A DNA stretch of 64,000 nucleotides from contig CM034607.1 of the NCBI GenBank assembly GCA_020091685.1, forward strand, positions 15,863,221-15,927,220, written 5' to 3'. Source of the DNA: Lutjanus erythropterus. Its lineage: Eukaryota > Chordata > Actinopteri > Lutjaniformes > Lutjanidae. The notes beneath the pieces are model-generated. The model was given only the letters and a program-made list of their open reading frames with translations, searched no databases and was not told the DNA's origin. Below, piece after piece: positions 1 to 13,400 of this stretch (positions within the stretch are counted from its first letter, which is position 1; the number at the start of each line of letters is the position of its first letter). The position numbers were made by a program, and so were the translations under genes.

Positions 1-1184
1 ATCGATTCTAAAGACAAATAAGGAATCCATTCATAAATATATGTTTAAGACATTAATGGTGGTGACAATAACATTTTAAAAGTAATTTTAAAAATAATGG
101 AAAATGTCCATCCCAAGTTACTGGAACCTGAGCAAATTCATTAAAGATGTTTCATACATTTCACCAAGTCATTTGAACAGTCACAAAATCCAAATATGCT
201 CAATTTCAAAATAATAAGAAACAGAGAAATGTAAGCAAATCTTCATATTTTACAGTCTGTAACCAGCAAATCATGGTTTTAGCATATAAATAATAAATTA
301 TGATATTCAGTGATGAAAATTGCTAGCAATTATGCATCGATTAACTGAGTATCATAGGAGCTAGAATATGGCACAGTTTATATTTTCAAATTAATAATCT
401 CAAATAGAACCCCTTTATCAACATGCTGCAGCTGTGTGTCTTGTGATTTTCCACAAACAAAGAAAAGAGGGAGCAAAAGTATAAGCAATGGATGTATTTC
501 CAACAAACATTTTGAGATTGTGAGTTTTTTGTGTTTCATGTGTTCATAATCTTTCAATTTCACAGTGGAGTCTGTTATGCAAATTGTGAGTGTTCGCATG
601 TACCAGACTATTACTGGTAGAAAAGGCCTGTGCATCCTTTTCGTGTGATTTTGCCCCATCCTGAGAAAGGCTTTCAGCTCAAAAGCCGCAAAGCAGTAAC
701 AGAAATCAGGACTACTTTGCCCATCCCAAGACACCAGCAATTCCCTTGTGACTCCCCCTGCACTGCACCCATTGATAATCATCCTCTGTTCCACCGTTTC
801 CCTGCCTCTGTCCCTGCTTTGCTTGGGGTCTTTTTCAGGTCAGCCTGCTCTTATGTTGTGCCTTGTGAGACCGCAGTTGCCCAAGGGAGAGAGTGTCCTT
901 AACAAATTGCTAATTAAGCATCTTAGCTTCAGTTTAGGATGGAGCGAGGAGGAGAGAGCAGAGAAAGTGAGAGGAAACTGCAGATTGTGTCCCATGGGTC
1001 ATTTACAAAACAGGTAACAAAATGTACATGCCATTTCAGAACTTCATGGGCTGTATGCCTTTTTTATCGTCCATATATGTGTGAGAAATGTCACAGACAG
1101 GAATCCACACCAACTGAATATCCAACATGTAGGAAATGTTCAAACAAAGTAAAGAGAAAGATAAGCAACACTTTATTTGAAGAT

Positions 1185-2010
1185 GTTAAAATGAAACTGT
1201 CATAACCGTGTTGTGACACCTGTAATTAACATGATGGAGTCTTTATGAACATTTATGATTGTTGAGCTCCCCCTTTATTACTGTTGTCATTAAGTCTCAT
1301 TCAGACGATTGTCATTTTTAATGCAAAGTTGTCCCTGTTTGAGATGTCTTCATTGTGATGACTTCACATCAACCAAGAACTATGGTGGCCAGTTTTACAG
1401 GGAATACAATAACAAGGTGGTTTTCTTGCAGTGTTTAGCTCCTGGCGCTATAGGGCAGAGGCAGCTAATTAGACAGCTAGCTATAGGGCTAAACAAGCTA
1501 ACTATCTAATGCCAGCAACTACAGATAACAGCAGATAGCAGTTTGCATACATTAGCAACAAGTACGTAGCTAACCAGTGTCTGTCCATCAGGTAACTCTG
1601 TAAGCTAAGTCACCTTGGTACTAGACTCTTAGTGAAAACTTTATGACAAATCCAAATGGTAGCACTTTATGTGAAGTCAAGAGAATTACTCATGACACCC
1701 TTATAAAAGGATCTGATGGTGTAATAAAGCATCTTTATGAAAAATGTACAAAATGTACAACTTTAATTTATCAAGGAATATATTCATGACACAATCACAG
1801 TGGTCTCATAATGGCCAATGTCAACCATATAAGACAGTATAATGTATAGTTAAACCATAAAGGAAAATAGTTTTGTTAAAATTCATAAAAAGACAACTGA
1901 AATGACCAAATGACACTTATTGACAACAGTCAAACATGTATAAAGACTCTTTCATGTTCATGGCAGGTGTCATGACATGGTTATGACAGTGTCATCAGTC
2001 TCATGCATGC
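1185..2010. repeat. Fold-back repeat with GTCATGACA units
   Basis: The stretch near 1200-1290 recurs inverted near 1915-1995: ACACCTG, AGTCTTTAT and GACTGTTGTCA-type blocks pair in order. TGTCATGACA and GGTAGCACTTTATGTGAAG at 1655 are typical of a fish miniature element. The middle (about 1430-1620) looks unrelated. Confidence 0.5.
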
Positions 2011-2889
2011 CCCTTCAAATACAGTGTTAATGAAAGCCACTACCACAACAAGAGACTTAAGGATTTAACTGTCCAAAAAAGTCTGAGACTCATATAATGG
2101 CCAGTGAGCACAATGTGAAGCGATAGACAGATGAGCTAAACACAAATACCACTCTTGTTATGTAGCCAAAATGCTGACATTAGAGTGAGAGTTCAGAGGA
2201 AGCTTCTTACTGAACTATCAGCGTCTGAACTTGCCTGCCAAGGATGATTATAACATCAAACCATATGGCACAGCAGATGCCAATGAAGTACTACTCACAA
2301 TCTCCATTACTACCACACTGTAGCTGTGGTATGCGCCACAGCAATGATAACACCATAAATTCACAAGCTCAGTGAAGGCAAGTCACAGCCAGTACCCTCA
2401 GTGGAAACCACATTTGGAAGCCAGTATAAAGAAAACACCCAAAGAAGTAAGTGCTGGCCCAACTTCAGAGGGGTGAACAGATCAATGTCAGGTCCTGGCT
2501 ACTGAAGAACTACAGCTGAATGTCCATATGCAGTGCCCAGGAGAGCGCTAAACAAAGGCTTACAGCTCTGGCAGCCACACTAAGGAGGTACACCAGAGGT
2601 GCAGAGGCCAACAGCATAAATGCCCTGTTTATCCCAGACCCTTCTACTATACTCCCACGCTGCAGTGTGGGCTAAACCAAAAACTGAACAGTACTGGAAG
2701 AGCATATAAGAGAAAAATAATCCCACAAGACCAGCTCCACACCTGAGAGTCAGGTAGACCACTGTAGTTTTGCAAAAAAGGAACCAGTCAGCATCATAAT
2801 GGTTGACAAACATAACAAACTAGGTGGCAACATGGCATGACCCACACCTACTGATTAAAGGAACTAAAATGCACCAGTTACAGAAAATA

Positions 2890-3600
2890 TAAATATAAAA
2901 ATATAAAGCTAAGGCCACCAGGTGATTAGCTTAGCTTAGCATAAAGAGCTAACAAGCTAACTTTGTTTCATGTATTAGAGGCTGAACACAACTAACTTAC
3001 GGACATGTGGTGTGGAGACGAAGACCCTTTTAAACTTGCACAGAGACATATATCAGCTGTTCATCCAGCATGGATGTGAGAGTTGATTTGCCTGCTCGCT
3101 GTGCTGGTAATGGGAGCCATATTTTTCTTGGCTAGTTCAACATTGCTGTCAAAGCAACAGTGGGAAGCGGCGGTGACTACAGTGGTGAGCTGGTTATGGT
3201 GAGGACATCGCCATGTGCCAATTTGGCAGACATTGCCCAAGCCTGATGTGACTGACCTCTGGTAGTGCATGCAGTGCACAACAATATATCACCTCAATAC
3301 AGCATCTCTTTATCAGTTTAATTGAAAGAAGAGCTTTAATGTTGATTGCTGTATTTATGGTGGTGTTGAAAATCATAACTGTGGGTTTCCTAAATAGCCT
3401 GGTATACTGTAATACCTTGATATTGCCCAAGTGTAAGAACAAGGCTAGCTGTGTCCCCTTGATTCCATCTTTTTGCTAAGCTAAGCTGGCTCTAGCTCTA
3501 TATTTAGCAGACACTACACTGGTATCAGTCTTCTAATCTCACTCTTAGGCAGAAAACAAATAAGTGTACTCCCTCAAAATGTCAAACTATTTCTTTAACA
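2890..3600. repeat. Fish interspersed repeat rich in GCTTAGCTTAGC
   Basis: TTAGCTTAGCTTAGCATAAAGA at 2931 and GCTAAGCTAAGCTGGCTCTA at 3475, ending in AAAATGTCAAACTATTTCTT, are hallmarks of a fish repeat. A related copy lies at 15310-15580. The part between about 3060 and 3460 may be a separate insertion. Confidence 0.5.
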
Positions 3601-5014
3601 CCTGGACGGACACATGAACAGTAAAAGCTGTTATCCATCATAACCACTAAGCTAAAATGATCTAAGAGTGCATTAGCAACCTCTAAAATGTGGCACAATG
3701 CTGCACACATGAATCCTTGAGGGCTCCAGTACAAGCTAAACAGCTCACTCATAACCTTGACCTGGAACTTGAATAAAAACACAAGAGTTCAACTTACAGG
3801 CAATAACCCAGGTGACCACACTGTATGATCCAGTCCTCCTTTTATTGGGCATATACTACTATAGATTACACTGTCCACTGAGTGTTCATGTGTGTACAGA
3901 TGCAGCTCCTCCCCACATAGTGGCACCAGTGATCAGACAGAATGCATAAATAACAGATGAGGAGAAAAACTTAATTAACAATGTGTTCCCTGCAGGGAAC
4001 ACATGGATTTAAATAGAGTTACGTCGAAATCAGGGTAGTTTTTTTTTCTACCACGTTTTCAATTATCACTGGCATTATCTGTCCACAGGGCCTTGAGGCA
4101 GGTTCCTCCATAATGAGTGCTGACTTGCTAAAAAGACAGTGTGTGGACTCTTGTGCTTTCGGGGTCCTGCCGGATGCTAAGATTTTGTAAGAATGCCACT
4201 TTTGCTGTAGTCATGTTAGCCACAGTTGCAAGGCAGGGGAAGGGCTTCAAAGAGTGAGTCATGGTTGGCTTGAGGGAAGCAAAAGAGAGGAGGTTAGGAA
4301 GAAAAAGACTCAATGAAGAAGAGAGTCTGAAGAAAGAGCACTGGGGAAAAAAGGCCAGACCAGGAGAATGTGAACTGATTGTTTTCTTGTTTTTTCCAAG
4401 CATAAGATTAGATATAATTTCTAGATATTTGGCTCTGGCATCTCAAGTGAATTTGTGGCTCTTTCTCCATGGGTACAGTTCTGACTCCAAGGTTACACTG
4501 GCCCACTGGTGGACTGGTTAAACGACTGCCCCCCTGATGACTTCATGTTAGGAAAAAAGCAGCAGAAGTGCCCTCTTGAATGCTCCTCTGGTAGATAAAA
4601 CATGATAAATGCTCTCTAGAGTGGCCCGATCCAGTCCAGTGGACAGTGGTACTTCAGTACATCACAACTTTCAGCATGCTGGTGCCCCACCGCATACAGC
4701 TGGTGACTTTTTTGTTTTTTGCTTTTCACTAAGTGTTTTTGAGCACATCCATGGCTATGTGCTGAACGAGTTCTGTGATTCAGAACTACTGAAAAGTTAC
4801 TTAATTACTTGTATGTGTTTTTATGTTTTATGAACAGTGTTAACAGAGTTATTACATTTTCAGGTCAACTGATTCAAAACTGACACAAATGTTCACTTGG
4901 ATTCTGAAATTACCTGATTAAAGGGTTAGGGTCACAGTGAACTCAATTAACACATTTAAAAATTACACAGAAGTATCTAATAGGACAAAATTATCAGGTT
5001 ATGATATTTTTACA

Positions 5015-5251
5015 TCCAAAAGTTCAAAGGTCAACTTCACTGTGACATTATAATGTCCAGCTCTCTGCCTGTCATCTGAACTCCTTTGTATAAATGGTCT
5101 CTAAAGTGAGGACAGCATGTTTCTTACTAGAAATTCTTTACTGGAATCAGCTCAGATTTATCCTGAGAGTTCAAATTCCTTCAAAGTCTTCACTACATAC
5201 GTTATATGAGTCTGGACAGACATGGATATAAACTGCAACTTGACTGGTTGG
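5015..5251 (-). repeat. Interspersed repeat family R1, copy 1 (inverted)
   Basis: Read on the minus strand it starts CCAACCAGTCAAGTTGCAG, runs through CATGTCTGTCCAGACTC and CTTTGAAGGAATTTG and ends near AAGTTGACCTTTGAACTTTT. The same blocks in the same order are found at 6787-7063 and 16608-17020, so three diverged copies of one family are present. It is non-coding. Confidence 0.7.
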
Positions 5252-6786
5252 TGGTACGAGACAGTAATTCTATTTTTTGCTATTGCTATTTTTGCTCTGT
5301 TTTATACGACCAATGACAGTTAACTTCTCAATCTTCTTAACCAGCCACTCTTGGCTGCAAGTGAACAGCTGCTTCAGTCTGAAGTCTTATTTCAGCTAGA
5401 GACAATGTATGTGGGGGTTATGTTAATGTTGACAGAACTTAACAAATCTCTGCTGGTTGCACCTGGCAGTTGTGGTGACATTGCAGTAGGTGCTTCACCA
5501 CAGGGATCTGCACTCTTCTAGTTTGTTTTCTAGACCAGTGTCCATGAAAAACTTGGAAACTTGAAAAAGGGGAATGAGTTTCACATGTTCAATACCAACT
5601 CCACTGAGATTTACAGCAGAAATGAAAACATTCACCTCAACAATCAAATGTTAGAAGATTTCAGTTCATTTCTTATGGAAGGTATGATATGCATTAATAT
5701 CTCACAATGCTTTAGGCAGAGTGTGTCCATTTTTTTAATATGCTAGCCCAAAGAACAAAGGTTATTAATGTGTTTGTTAAACTGACTATTAAGTCCAGTA
5801 GCTAATGTGAACATCCAATTAAATCCAAACATTTGGAAAGCAGATAACATGTCAGACTAAAACAGGTTCGCTTGAAAAATGCATGTACCCTGGCATAACC
5901 AGAGCTCAACGTGAAGAAAAACAAAATAAAATGTTCTTTCTTCCAAGCATACAAGCGTAACTGAAAAAGTAATGTTGGTGACAGAGAGGCAAACAAAATG
6001 CAGTGTGGTTCGGCTGAATTTGTATGCGTGAAACCAAACCTGCCAAAGAGGAAAACACCCCGGAACAAAATGTCGTTCAGATCAAAGTAACTGACCCGCC
6101 TTTGAATATGTCCTAAAATTCTGCTGTTGTTTTGAGCGCTGGGGGGCTTCTATCATGAGCTCTTTAAAGCCAGCCAGTAAACAAAAATACCAGTGACACC
6201 CTACAACGGCTGATACATATGGAGATCTTCCTAAAAAAAAATCTGCGCTGCTACACACTCACACTGCCTCTGAAAGAAAATACACTACAACCACAAAGAG
6301 GAAAAAGGAGGCCTGTGGCCCTGAATAAATTGGTTAACTGCTGCAACGCTTGCAGTGGATTGTGGGGCAGCCTGCACAGAACCGTTTGTGTATCTGAGAC
6401 ACATAAATGAATGAGCCCTCTGCCCTTCTTCCTACACTTTGCTCCTCTTGAACGTGCAGGTGAATAGCTCTGTCCTTCAGGTACATCAGCATGCCTCAAC
6501 AAACCACCTCACTCAATACTAAGAAGACAATTAGCTGAAATATAGGTTTGGAGCTTCACCTTGAAAAACCCACTGATAATTTATGTGGCAACTTGTGTAA
6601 AATAACATATTCTGAGCCATCTACAGTAGTATAACATTGCGTGAAACCTTAATTTTGTAGCACATAACTGAGATTATAATTTTTTTATATATAACACTAC
6701 TTCCAAGATTATCTTTAAACCATGTAAAGGGGGAAAATGTACATGTTCAATTAAAAAACAGAATTAAAATTACCACCTTGTAGATG

Positions 6787-7063
6787 TATGCCTCCAACAA
6801 AGCAGCCACCAGCCATGTTTGTCCAGATTCATATAATATATGCAATGAAGACTCTGAAGGAATCTAATAAAACGTTTTGTGTTTTTTGTCAAAATGGAAG
6901 TTATCATTAGACTGACACATGTGATTCCAGTGAATACTTTCCAGTGAAAAACATGCTGTCTTCATTTACAGACCAGTTTTACAGAGGAGTGCAGATGACC
7001 GATAGCAAGCTTCAAGCGCAGAACATTATGATGTCACAGCGAAGGTGACCTTTGACCTTTTGG
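6787..7063 (+). repeat. Interspersed repeat family R1, copy 2
   Basis: Shares GCCTCCAACAAAG, GTTTGTCCAGATTCATATAA, GAAGGAATCTAATAAAA and TTTCCAGTGAAAAACATGCT with the other copies, and ends in a GTGACCTTTGACCTTTTGG block that mirrors copy 1. Confidence 0.7.
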
Positions 7064-8768
7064 TATATAAAATGTCATCACCTCATCATTTTATCCTGTA
7101 TCAGACTGATGGACAGACAACCCAACAGACAGAAAGACAGTGACGGCTGTCAGCGGCACAACACATGAAAATTCTATTTAACATGTATGTAAGTATCTTA
7201 ATTTATTACTGCCACACAGTAAAAAATGCTATTTACTCTTACAGCTGTGTGTCTCACAATACTACAGAGATGCTGTGGGCTAGATAACATCTTTGTTTTT
7301 CTAAGGCCACAGCAGAGTTCACAGTTATGAACACTATGCTGACATGTGGGGGTCTTGCTGTCCAACAGCTGCCCATGTGGTCTGCCTGATGAAAATGGAC
7401 TGAGACGGTGCACGAGGCAGTGTTAAATGCCTTCCTGGGAAAACAGTATTGACTTTGAAAGGGTTGAGGAAAGAGACAAAGGAAGGGCAGGCATGAAACA
7501 AAGCCTCCATGTAGGACATTCAGCAGGGAATGGAAAAGCATCGCTACAAGGTGAAATCTAAGTGCAGCAGACCAGCAACTTGCAGCTTGGGGAGGGCGAG
7601 GCTCCAGTCAGGTTTCTAGCAATTTTGGACAGACAGCCTAAGTGCAATGTGCATGCTAATGCAAAGAGTGACAGATGTGTGATCAATGCACCAATGTTAA
7701 AATCTATTACATTCAGAATGCGGTATTAGCATAATGCAAAGCAAAGCACGGGTGAAGAGGGCAATCGAATTTATATCCAGCTGCCAAAGACCATACATGA
7801 ATACAGTGACATTGACAGTTAAAAAAAAAAAAGTACTTCTTTGTATAATGACCACATTCCCTCATGTAATGTAATGGGTGGCTTCATTCGTAAAAAATGG
7901 TGCATGGGTCTATTCTGCACACCACCATCCTGACAGACTCGGGGTGCATTATCACGGAGATGAAACGCTATTAATGGTAAATTAATGACACTGTGAAAAC
8001 AAAAGTGATATCTGCATAAATAAAGCAGCTGCACGTCCACACAATAACTATCCACTCTGCATAATGTTGCCATATTGATGACCAGCGGTCGTTCTGTCTG
8101 TTGAACAGCATTGTCACAGCCTGAGCCCCAGTGTTTTCTGTTTTCTCTGTTAATACACTGTGGTTAATGAATGCTGAAACTGTTACTGCTGATATGAACT
8201 CAACACTTCCTGCATGTGCGTCATAATAAATGTCAGCCAAGTGAAGTTCTATTGCCAAAAGTTGATTTGATACATCTTCTGCTCTTTTCTTTTTTCTTCT
8301 TTTTTTTTTTTTGCATTTTTTGGCAAGAAGTTGAATTTGGACCCTCACACACAGGTTACATTTTTAAAAGGTGCAGGGAGTAATTCTGGAGAAAGAATTG
8401 ACTGTGCAGCCTCATTCCTTGGTCATGAAATTTCAGACACTTTGGATCTGTGGCCCAAACATGGTTGAATGTTGAGTCTCATTCCCAAGTCATCAAATGT
8501 TTGCATTTAGGGATGACACTCAATAATCAACTATCTTACCGACCTGTGATTGGCCAAAGTCTCCTGTCACAAGCTAGATTTTCTTAAGCCTGGAAACAGA
8601 GCCAAAGAGAAGGCACAGAAATATAGTTTTCTCTCAGACCTCTGGAATTACAATATGCTTAACTTAACTTTTGCCCAATGACGCCAAAAATAAGCCTCCT
8701 ACCACCGCTTTATATGTCCTAAGTGTCATTTAAAAGGTCTGTCTGCTGAAGCAATTGTGCATTTACAG

Positions 8769-9093
8769 TAGAGCTGCAATAATCAACTGATTAGGTGTAA
8801 AGTATTAAATCAATTACCAACTATTTTGATAATCGATTTGAGTAATTTCAGAAAAAGAATTTCTTTACTCTGATTTCTTTACTCCTCTCTTACACTAGAC
8901 TGAATAACCTTTGGGTTTGGACTAAACAAGTCATTTGAGGACGCCATCTTGGGCTTTGGAAAGCACTGACTGACATTTTTCACCCTTACCTGACATTGTG
9001 CACATTAAACAACTAATAACTAATTGGTTAATCAAGAAAATAATCACAAGGTTAATTGAAAAATTTAATTGAAAATCATAAGTTGCAGCCCTA
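8769..9093. mobile_element. hAT-type miniature element, 325 bp
   Basis: Left end TAGAGCTGCAATAATCAACT and right end, read inward, TAGGGCTGCAACTTATGATT. Flanks ATTTACAG and GTTTACAC match at 6 of 8 bases, consistent with a decayed target duplication. The interior is shared with the 11.4-kb and 33.8-kb copies. Confidence 0.75.
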
Positions 9094-9471
9094 GTTTACA
9101 CAGAGCTCACTGTCTTAGGAGGCTACAAATAGACCACACACACAGACACTGCTAGACACTTGACAAAATAACACAAATGACAGCAGGAACACCATGTAAG
9201 CAGCTAAAGAACTTCATTCCCACACACACCTATTCATGAAATGTTCTTCCTGAATCCGTAAAAGGTGTCGCAGTAAGAGGGAGAGAGGCAGTAATGGCGT
9301 GCATCCCTGATCAATCCTCAATCAATACACAAAAAGGAGCACTGTGCCACCCACCCACCCACCCACTGCTACAATTTGAGCACAATTACACAGGAAATCA
9401 AAGGACAGAGATGATTGCCCCTCTGGTGCTCAATGTGACCCAGCTTACATCGGTGTACACACACAGATACT

Positions 9472-9475
<4 letters not shown>

Positions 9476-9512
<37 letters not shown>
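9476..9512. repeat. (AC)18 microsatellite
   Basis: An uninterrupted AC run of 37 bases, preceded by an ACCC cluster near 9349-9365. Confidence 0.95.
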
Positions 9513-9515
<3 letters not shown>

Positions 9516-10399
9516 ATTAGTATACCCTGTACTTTTAAATCTTAACTTACTCTCATCTTAATAGAAGGAGAGAAAGACCAGGGTTTATCATGATGGTCAT
9601 GTGTGGGCACAAATCAAAAATGGTCAAAAACATCCATGTATAAGATAAAGGTTATAACGCCTTATTGTCCGTTCGCATGGAAATTTGTCTTGTACCCCTA
9701 AACACTCACAGCTGATCCTCATGTGTCTCCTTGAATTTGTCTGCCTGTCTGTCTCTCTGTTGATGTGTTTTTCTGTCCAAACATCAGTAGTACAAGACCA
9801 GCCTGCTGCCTGCCTGTCTGTCTGTGTGTGTAACTTCATCTTGTAGCTGGATACATTTCAATCCAACAACTATTTTAGAGCTAAAGGCTTTCGCAGTACG
9901 AGATAAGGGGTAATATGGTTAAAGCTGGCAGCCGCCTATTCCAAACAAGCCAACCACAAACTTCTTTAATACAATGGTAACGGCAGCAAGCTTTAAGTCT
10001 GAAAAAATGTCCTGGTTTAGACTTTGTACAGTTTTCCAAACTAAAAGCCCACTGGCAATATTGGCGGATAGAAGACATTTAAAAAATACTTTGACGTCAT
10101 TACCAATGTAACAGCAGAGCCACAAGGCAATGCCAGTGAGCAAAACAAGAGGAAATAAAAAGCCTCTTAATGAGACCAATTACATTCCAGCATAGGGTCA
10201 CAATTTTAAAGGGGACCAATTTCCTAGTTTGCTCTACCCACGCAGAGATGACATCTAATGATTCCAGTCCAACATTACTCAGGATGTTCATGTTTATATC
10301 ATATTTTACTCTACAAAGGTCAGAAAACTCTCTAGCCAACCATAGAAAATGAAGTTGGCTGGGACTAAACGTCATTCAGTCAGTCTGTTCATACTGTAC

Positions 10400-10482
10400 C
10401 TGATGCAGCTGTAGTGTTTGAAGGTGCTGGCAGCCTTTTGACATTCCAGACAGAGCTGGATCGCACCTGGATAGTCTTCCTC
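10400..10482 (-). CDS. vps50: vps50 exon 9 (last one inside the window)
   Basis: 83 nt, phase 0 to phase 2, encoding [20 protein letters not shown] then FKHYSCI plus a split codon. The acceptor is TGTAG|GAGG and the donor AG|GTACAG. The next family segment (ELNSKLQD...) was not found to the left, so exon 10 lies beyond position 1 or was missed by eye. Confidence 0.95.
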
Positions 10483-13400
10483 CTACAGAAACAGATGATG
10501 GAGGGCACGTGAAAAATACAGTATACTGACTGGCATTGCATGTACAGCATAATCTGTATAATTTTGTTATTTAATTCAGTTAATTCAGGATTATTCTGAA
10601 CGCTGACAGTTTTATGCATGACTTCTGCGCATCAGTTTTGTCTGATCCAGTTTGATCTTCTTCAAACTGGTTGTTATGACAGACACTCCATGGAGAACCA
10701 AGGTTTCACTCAGTGGTAGTCAAATCTATTCCATGTGTTACAGCTGACGCTCACAGCAGATAGTCGTTTGTCGGACTGTCTAGTGTGGGTTGTGCGGGTT
10801 TGGCTGTCAATGCAGAATCCCTGCTGATGTTTGACCTTTCTAGTCAACTATAAACATGTCTCTGCATGTGTGCCTTTGTGTGTAGAAAAGATTACAATAC
10901 CTCAAGCATCTCGCTGAGTCTTACATCTGTTCTTTGCTGTGAGGAGAAGAAGGACAAGAGGAGGACATAAATACAGCATCAAATCACTAACAAGCCGCAA
11001 TATTACACACTAGTTAAATGCTTTCTTGCTGTGACCCTGTTGATAAAATCTTTTAATGATTATAGTTAGAGCAAATTATCTATGCAAATGAGCAAATGAT
11101 TAAAGGAAAGTATGTCTGATTAACTTTTATCTTAATTTTAAATCCTATGTGCAATGATTACTGTAGACTTCATTGATTAATTTCACAGCAGTGGCAGGTC
11201 ACACTGTGTTCATGACTGTATTTCAGATAACGGCTCTGGGTAGAGTCTTGTAGTAAGAAGGTCAGATTCCCAAGGGGATAAAAAAACAACACTTGACAGG
11301 CAAATAAAAAAAAACTTTCCTCAAGACTACAGTGGGGCTGCACAATTAATCAAAATATTACCAAAATCATAATATGATAATATGAAATTGCAGAAGCTGG
11401 AAAAATGTGTGACAAATAGAGCGGTCATGATTAGTTTTAGATTAGATTAACAGCCAACTATTCTGATAATCAACAGTTTTGAGTCATTTTTTAAGAAAAA
11501 AATCTAAATTTTATGATTACAGTTTCTCAAATGTGAATATTTTTTGTATTTCTTTTCTCCTCTATGACAGTAAACTGAATATCTTTGGCTTGGACAAAAC
11601 AGGACATTTGAGGATGTCACTTTGGGCTTAAGGAAACAAAGATATATAAGATATGTACATCTTTGACATTTTATAACTGAACAGCAATTTGATGACTCGA
11701 TAAAATCATCGTTAATTTCAATGATATGAATGAATGAATAATCATTAGTTGCAGTCGGGCGACAAAACAGTATTATTATGAAGTACAATAACAATCAAAA
11801 TATCCCAATCCCAATATGATTTTTTACCACATCCTGCAGCCTTAGACTACAGTGTACATGAATTATGTTGCAGGTCACAAAGATACATATACATATCAAT
11901 GTGCTGATTAAAGGGACAGTTCACCCCATGGGATTTGTCCATCCAGATTGTTTTGGTGTGACTTGTAGAGGTTTGGAGATGTAAAGACGTCTGCCTTCTC
12001 TCCAATATAATGGAACTACATGGCACTCGTCTTGTGGTGCTCAAAGCACCAAAAAAATAGATTTGAAAAATTCAAAACCAGTGTTTCTTTCCAAAATTCA
12101 AGACCCGGGTACTCAATGTAATTCGCAGTCCCTGTTGTGAGCAATTTCATGAAGGAACTACTTTCTTTGTAATAGAAAAAAAACCAAATCAATTAATCGA
12201 TAAAAGTATGGTAACCGTCAAAACTACGCAACTCAAACCAAAAACTGTACAGATGGATAAATAGCATTACAGGCTAGAGGAAATATGTATTTTTGATTTT
12301 GGGGTAAACTGTCCTTTTAAATATAAGCAGCCCAGTTTTACACAATTAATTCAAAGCATAACTGGTAGACAACTTTCTGAGTTTTATCCAGCTTTCAATT
12401 AATTAAACATTCATCACACCGGATGCTGGAACAATCTGTGTAGGGCATGGCACTCATGCTGGCAGGTACTCATTTGGTTTTGAAAGTGAACCAAATCAGA
12501 ATGACAATCCATGCAGGGTGCTAGAGTGAGGATAAAAAAAAAGCGTGCAATTACTCGGGACTAAGGGAGATTTTTTTGAAAGTAGGTCAGAGGTCCGCCT
12601 CAATGATGGACCAGACTGTTCGTGCTCAGGGAGGTAAAGCCACAAGTGTAATTACCAGAGCCCACACAGATCTATGTGTCAAAATGCTGCACAACAGCTA
12701 GATGCAGAACACAGAATATGTTGGGTGTAAACTGTGTGTAAACTTTACCAGGGTCTTGATGGTCCTCAGTGACTTCAGCAGGCCTGTCAGCAGCTGTCGT
12801 CTCCTCTGATTGGCCAACAGACCCAGACTAGCCTCTGTGAATCCCTCCTTTGCCACACTCAGTTGCCTTCACACAAGATGTCACAATACAGAGAGAATAT
12901 ACCGTCAATACAGATTCATACCACTTTATACTACATTGTGGTGAGCAAGAAAAATTGATGCACCAGTAGGACTCAGTACTAAGTAGGGAATGGTCTGTAA
13001 CTGATGGACTGCATATGAAATACACAGGAATTATGGTGAGTTAATTATTGCAATTAATGCAGAGATGGTGGTACCAGGGGCTTCATTACAGAATCATTTC
13101 CAAACTGCTAGTTTTAAAGGCAGGAAAAATCCTATCTTCCTATTACAGGAGCAATTCCTAAATTCATGGCTGTCACCTATCATATCTCACACCTCGTATC
13201 TTATCTTAATAAATCCTAACTAGAACTGTAAACTCAAAAAACCATCTTAACTTAGGATTCTTCTCTTCTACTTCCCAAATTCTTCAAGTTAGGATAGTTC
13301 CATCATCGCTAAAATCCTATCCCTAAGATTTTTTTTTTCTTGAATGCAGTAGGGAAACATTTCTGATAAGTAAAAAATCCTGACTATCATCTTAAGCTGA

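Larger units (their letters stand above)
1..10399 (-). other. vps50: vps50 intron 9 (left part of it)
   Basis: No exon could be recognised here on either strand. The stretch holds several repeats listed separately, a 24-bp perfect palindrome at 3981-4004 and simple repeats. The remaining sequence is AT-rich DNA in which I see nothing further. Confidence 0.7.

Noticed and set aside
7971..8348. 125-codon minus-strand open frame
   Set aside because: Low-complexity lysine-rich start from an A/T tract, no domain, inside vps50 intron 9.
1..10399. Search for vps50 exon 10 and later
   Set aside because: No minus-strand segment resembling ELNSKLQD or SKICKHFDINHY was found, so the missing exons are taken to lie outside the window.
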